Source: Phoronis australis (taxonomy: Eukaryota > Phoronida > Phoronidae). From it: 35,488 bases of DNA. Location: assembly GCA_002633005.1 (NCBI GenBank), contig NMRA01000263.1, forward strand, positions 550,143 to 585,630, given 5' to 3'. Each line of letters starts with the position of its first letter. Positions within the stretch are counted from its first letter, which is position 1. The notes under the pieces were generated by a model. The model did no database searches and had not been told where the DNA came from. It saw nothing but the letters and a program-made list of their open reading frames with translations. The position numbers and the translations under genes are program-made. This document shows positions 32,301 through 35,488 of the stretch, piece after piece.

Positions 32301-33263
32301 ATCCAGTTACGCACTTTATATGATGTGGGAATCAATATAATGGGAATAATTCCCATCAGGCTTTGCAGCACTCAGTGGTGCCTAGAAAGGATATACATGT
32401 CTTGGTAATATGCTATTACATTTTTCAGGGAATTCCAAGATGCCATTCAAAGACTTTCCGAGGAATTAGTTAGAAACAAACAATTGCAAGACGATTCAAA
32501 AAAACACAAGGAACAGGAGCTGGCAAAACACAAGGAAGAACTTCAGAAAAAAGACAAAGAAATTGCGGATCTTAAGAAAGACCTCAAAGCCCAGGACAAA
32601 GAAAAAAAGTTGCAGAATATCATAGAAATGGCCAAGACTGAGCTCAGCGAGTTGGTCGGCACGGAAACAGGGAAATCTGAACAAGAGGGAAATGATGGTG
32701 AGCTCTGTAGCAAAACAGTGTTACTTCTACAGATTCAGTTTGTTGGAGGAAAAATCAAGAACATCCAGGACGAGAAGGCAATAGCCAAGAGGAAAATAGA
32801 AGAACTGGGTAGAATTGTGGAAGATTGTAAGAATATGCTGCGTCATGCCAGTACTGCAGATATTGCATCTAGAGAGCTGAAGGAAAATCTGAGAAGGTTC
32901 TTAGAACATAACAAGAGAGAAAAGGAGGAACAGACACGTCACACTGAACAGTTGGAAGCCAAGTTGAAATGGGCATTGGGCATGGAAAGCCAACTACGCC
33001 AGCAACTGAAACATTTAGAAGTTAATAAAATAATAATAAGTCATGAAAAGAAACAACTGGAAGACACAGTCCAGCTTTTGAAAGTGATGATAGATGAAAA
33101 CTGTTCAAGAGCAGAAGAGCTGGCATCACAACAAATTGAAGCAACCAGCAATTGCGATTCTAATCCTGTGGAACTACCTTCAATTCAGAATGTTAGCTCC
33201 AAGAATCAGGCCGACATCAAAACCTTAAGAGCTGACATCGACAGGGTCTTTAAACCCAAATGA
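29182..33263 (+). CDS. CARD-coiled-coil protein, paralogue 2 (426 aa)
   Basis: Four coding exons join in frame: 29182-29319, 30626-30782, 31372-31522 and 32429-33263 (TGA), giving 426 residues. Residues 1-98 are a CARD: MSKRHKEVLRKHITFLQDNL…LLQNGVLCEEMIEAI, then DKVFELITRLSSCGPDAFEKFVEA. Then come a linker (99-149), a very Lys/Glu-rich first coil (~150-222), the conserved block at 224-264, a second coil (~265-385) and a 40-residue tail. Exon number, phases and the 157-base second exon match paralogue 1, so this is a tandem duplicate. The first coil is ~25 residues shorter and the Ser/Arg tail is absent. I start at 29182 because the ATG follows TTACAG as in paralogue 1; an in-frame ATG at 29143 would add 13 residues. 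Scaffold function is inference. Confidence 0.85.
29320..30625 (+). other. CARD gene 2, intron 1
   Basis: This 1306-base AT-rich intron has a run of 13 or so A near 30108. No exon or structured repeat was seen. Confidence 0.8.
30626..30782 (+). CDS. CARD gene 2, exon 2 (second half of CARD)
   Basis: The acceptor is CTATTTTAG and the donor GTAAAG. It reads IKETTGDKVFELITRLSSCG then PDAFEKFVEACDVPGQAHIA. It has the same length and phases as exon 2 of gene 1. Confidence 0.9.
30783..31371 (+). other. CARD gene 2, intron 2
   Basis: This 589-base intron shows nothing notable. Confidence 0.8.
31372..31522 (+). CDS. CARD gene 2, exon 3 (linker)
   Basis: The acceptor is ATCTTTCCAG and the donor GTGGGG. 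It encodes ~50 residues (IPYEKTKAVEVFLNKVLEQN to EKEREKNR). It is 27 bases longer than the gene 1 counterpart, with the same phases. The final EK-NR is shared. Confidence 0.85.
31523..32428 (+). other. CARD gene 2, intron 3
   Basis: This 906-base intron contains a run of about 11 C at 31869-31879. Nothing else is recognisable, and it lacks the dispersed repeat found in the matching intron of gene 1. Confidence 0.8.
32429..33263 (+). CDS. CARD gene 2, exon 4 (coiled coil and tail)
   Basis: The acceptor is ACATTTTTCAG. It encodes residues 150-426 with LVGTE at 224-228 and VLLLQIQFVGGKIKNIQDE at 246-264. The following segment (LRRFLEHNKREKEEQTRHTE) aligns well with gene 1 (LKRFLEENEREREEERCHIE). 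It ends DIDRVFKPK and TGA. Confidence 0.92.
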
Positions 33264-33548
33264 AAATGTTTCTCCATGTTCACTGAACAGGGGAATGAAC
33301 AAAGAACTTCCGTGATCCAGACCAACAATTTACCCTGATAAGTTAGGGATAAATTATGTTGGTAGAGGCGCAGTTAGTAATGTTTACTTTTAAAGCTCCC
33401 ATTGGTTTCAGAGGGGTGGAAGATAAGAAATCACATTGTCCATCTCAGTTTGTTGCATAGTGTGCTAGTTTGTTCAATTCATTTTTAGTCAATAGTTGCT
33501 TCAACTAAATATTTTTTCAAGTTCTTGTATTTTGTCATAAAATTATAG

Positions 33549-33641
33549 GTGGATCTGTAAAAAACTTTTTCCACTTGAGGAGAAACGCAAACTCAAGATC
33601 CAGGGCTTCAGGTCAAGCAAAAGGAGCATGTTGCGTAAATA
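33549..33641 (+). other. Possible alternative terminal exon of CARD gene 2
   Basis: After an AAATTATAG acceptor-like site, one frame reads WICKKLFPLEEKRKLKIQGF then RSSKRSMLRK and TAA. It is short and strongly basic, like the tail of paralogue 1. No donor within exon 4 was identified that would join it, so it may be chance within the 3' UTR. Confidence 0.2.
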
Positions 33642-33833
33642 AGACAGAAACTGAACTTAAAAGATGAAAACAAGGAAACTGAGATGATAAAGAAAATGCT
33701 CAGGAGCCTTGACGCAGTGTCGTGGAGTGAGATATATACCGAGTGTCCGCTACCTTTACCTTTGGATTCATGTTCTTCTGGGAAACCCTTGAGTCGGGTC
33801 TCTAGATCTATAGCTTAGTTTTAACTTTCTATC

Positions 33834-33839
33834 AATAAA
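33834..33839 (+). other. Polyadenylation signal of CARD gene 2
   Basis: AATAAA lies 571 bases after the TGA, in the context TATCAATAAAGCATG. It is the first canonical signal I saw after the stop. Confidence 0.6.
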
Positions 33840-33860
33840 GCATGAAAATAGTTCCACGTG

Positions 33861-35488
33861 ATCAGTGTGTGAATGTGCCCACTTGAGCGGCCTCTGCATG
33901 TCTGATACAACGTGTACTGGACCACCTCAAATATTTTTTTCAGAAGCCTGTGCATAACCCATGACAATGCACAGAAGACAGCAGCACACAATGCAAACAC
34001 AAATCAAAACATCCTCTACCATGCAATATTAGATGAGCATTTCTAAAGTCAAAATATCAAGGACTGTTTCTCACTCTCCAGTAGACTTGCGAGATTTATA
34101 ACTCATCCATACCGGACTATATTCACATTGAAATTCCAGTTGCAAGCCATCTCAAAAACCGGTAACCAAAATTAACAGAGCTATACTGAAAATATTTATA
34201 GTTTTATTCCTAACGAGATTTAAAAAATAATAGCTTCATGAATACTGGAAATGCAGACTAGTCCTTTGAGTGGTCCATAGGTTAGGGTTTATCAACTACA
34301 GCTCACGAATAGCCCTGCACACACTAGATTCAGTTGATTTCATTAAAAAGTGATAGCATATCTTACGAATGTGGTTGCAATAGATAACTGTCATTCTAAA
34401 GGTTACCTGCACAAGTGATAAATGGAACATCCAACAGTTTAATATCTGCTTTAAGATCCATGGCTATAATGAGGTACACATGCCAGATTACGCAAAACAG
34501 GAAAGCAACAACTTATACAAGGATGTGAACGTAAAAAAATTTTGAATGCATCAACAAAAGATTGGGCACAAATACAGTAAACAGGTATATAGCATATTTA
34601 AAAGCTTCACAAACACTGATTATCTGACATTCACGACAAGGTGAAACAACAAATGTGGCAGGATTCTCTTCAAGCCATTTATATTATTGTTGATCAAGGG
34701 TTGAAACCAAGTACCAAGTTTAATGAACACAAAATCAACATATTAGTAATAAACAGGAAAGGTAGAGTATAGTGTTATCGTGTACAAAAACTTATGACTT
34801 ATAGTACAAAAACTTATGACTTCTAGCACAAAAAGCATCTGTCTTCACTACTCCTCGCCACACCTAAACCACAAATACTACACCATGTAGTTATTCAGAC
34901 ACACAGAATTTGTTGTATCGGGGTAAATGATGTCTTTCTCAAGACAGGGTAGAAAATAATTGAAATATCAATGCAAAATGAGCCGAGACAAAATGGACAA
35001 CACATACCGGTACATAATAGGACCTCACTATATTCTAATTGCAAGGTCAGCTATGATTATGAAGTTAATCAGTCATTTTCATGGTCTTCATGTTAACAGC
35101 ATAATGGAAAGTCCCTTGAACAAGCTTTGAAAAAAAAACAATTGGGTAAGGAATGATTTTCCAGGACATTGTCAGAGAAATAGTTATTTTAATTGGTAAA
35201 TCTGACAATAGTTTACAAGCCTTAGGGTATGGTCTCACTTTGAGCCCTGAGAAAAGTTAACAACTAGCTCAAAATGAAAATATCAGAACATCAAATAGAC
35301 ATTAAACTGTTCAAAGAAAAATTGTAATAAATGACTCAGGGAAATTTCCTGAAATAATGGATGCATAAAAGACAATAGCCATTCAAAGACATAAATTGAA
35401 AATGTCCGAATGGCCTTTAGAAAGTTATCAAAAGAATTCCACGCTTCAATTTACCTGGGCACAAGTTAAATATGATTATAAAGCTTAA
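33861..35488. other. Right-hand flank, no gene seen
   Basis: No exon on either strand could be supported, including missing PKD exons. It contains a 22-bp duplication (34782-34825). It could be intergenic or intron of PKD. Confidence 0.5.
34782..34834. repeat. 22-bp tandem duplication plus partial third copy
   Basis: GTACAAAAACTTATGACTTA plus two bases is repeated at 34782 and 34804, followed by a partial copy, GCACAAAAA. Confidence 0.9.

Overview
This window is intron-rich, AT-rich animal genomic DNA. Short coding exons with consensus GT/AG boundaries and consistent phases sit in kilobase-scale introns and very long 3' flanks. There are no prokaryotic operons or rRNA, and I found no tRNA. 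The proteins fit a bilaterian invertebrate (marine deuterostome or lophotrochozoan). I cannot place it more closely from sequence alone.

Layout, left to right. (1) 1-6480, + strand: the C-terminal half of serine palmitoyltransferase subunit 2 (SPTLC2), six exons including the pyridoxal-phosphate lysine, with its upstream exons off the left edge. One intron carries a ~1.5 kb DNA transposon-like element with ~160-200 bp terminal inverted repeats. (2) 6481-10540: SPTLC2 3' flank or UTR with no further gene, containing a ~390 bp MITE-like inverted-repeat element. (3) 10541-10622: the meeting point of two convergent 3' ends. (4) 10623-15851: 3' flank or UTR of the next gene, which lies on the - strand, with a ~680 bp near-palindrome and two minisatellites. 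(5) 15852-21345, - strand: six exons of a protein kinase D family kinase, from the catalytic loop to the stop codon. Its N-lobe, PH and C1 exons were not found in the window. (6) 23131-27143 and 29182-33263, + strand: two tandem paralogous genes. Each has four coding exons and encodes an N-terminal CARD domain (closest by eye to the CRADD/caspase-2 type) followed by a long coiled coil. The spacer between them is full of repeats. (7) 33264-35488: 3' UTR of the second CARD gene, then sequence with no recognisable gene.

SPTLC2 makes long-chain bases at the ER and PKD is a diacylglycerol-responsive kinase; their adjacency need not be functional. The most interesting part is the CARD-coiled-coil pair. 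The architecture resembles CARD9/CARD11-type signalling scaffolds but with a different CARD flavour. The two paralogues have diverged heavily except for one strikingly conserved block between the coils (core VLLLxIQFVGxKIKNIxDE), a candidate undescribed functional module. The pair is antisense to PKD and may be nested in a large PKD intron, because PKD lacks its 5' exons between 21346 and the right edge.
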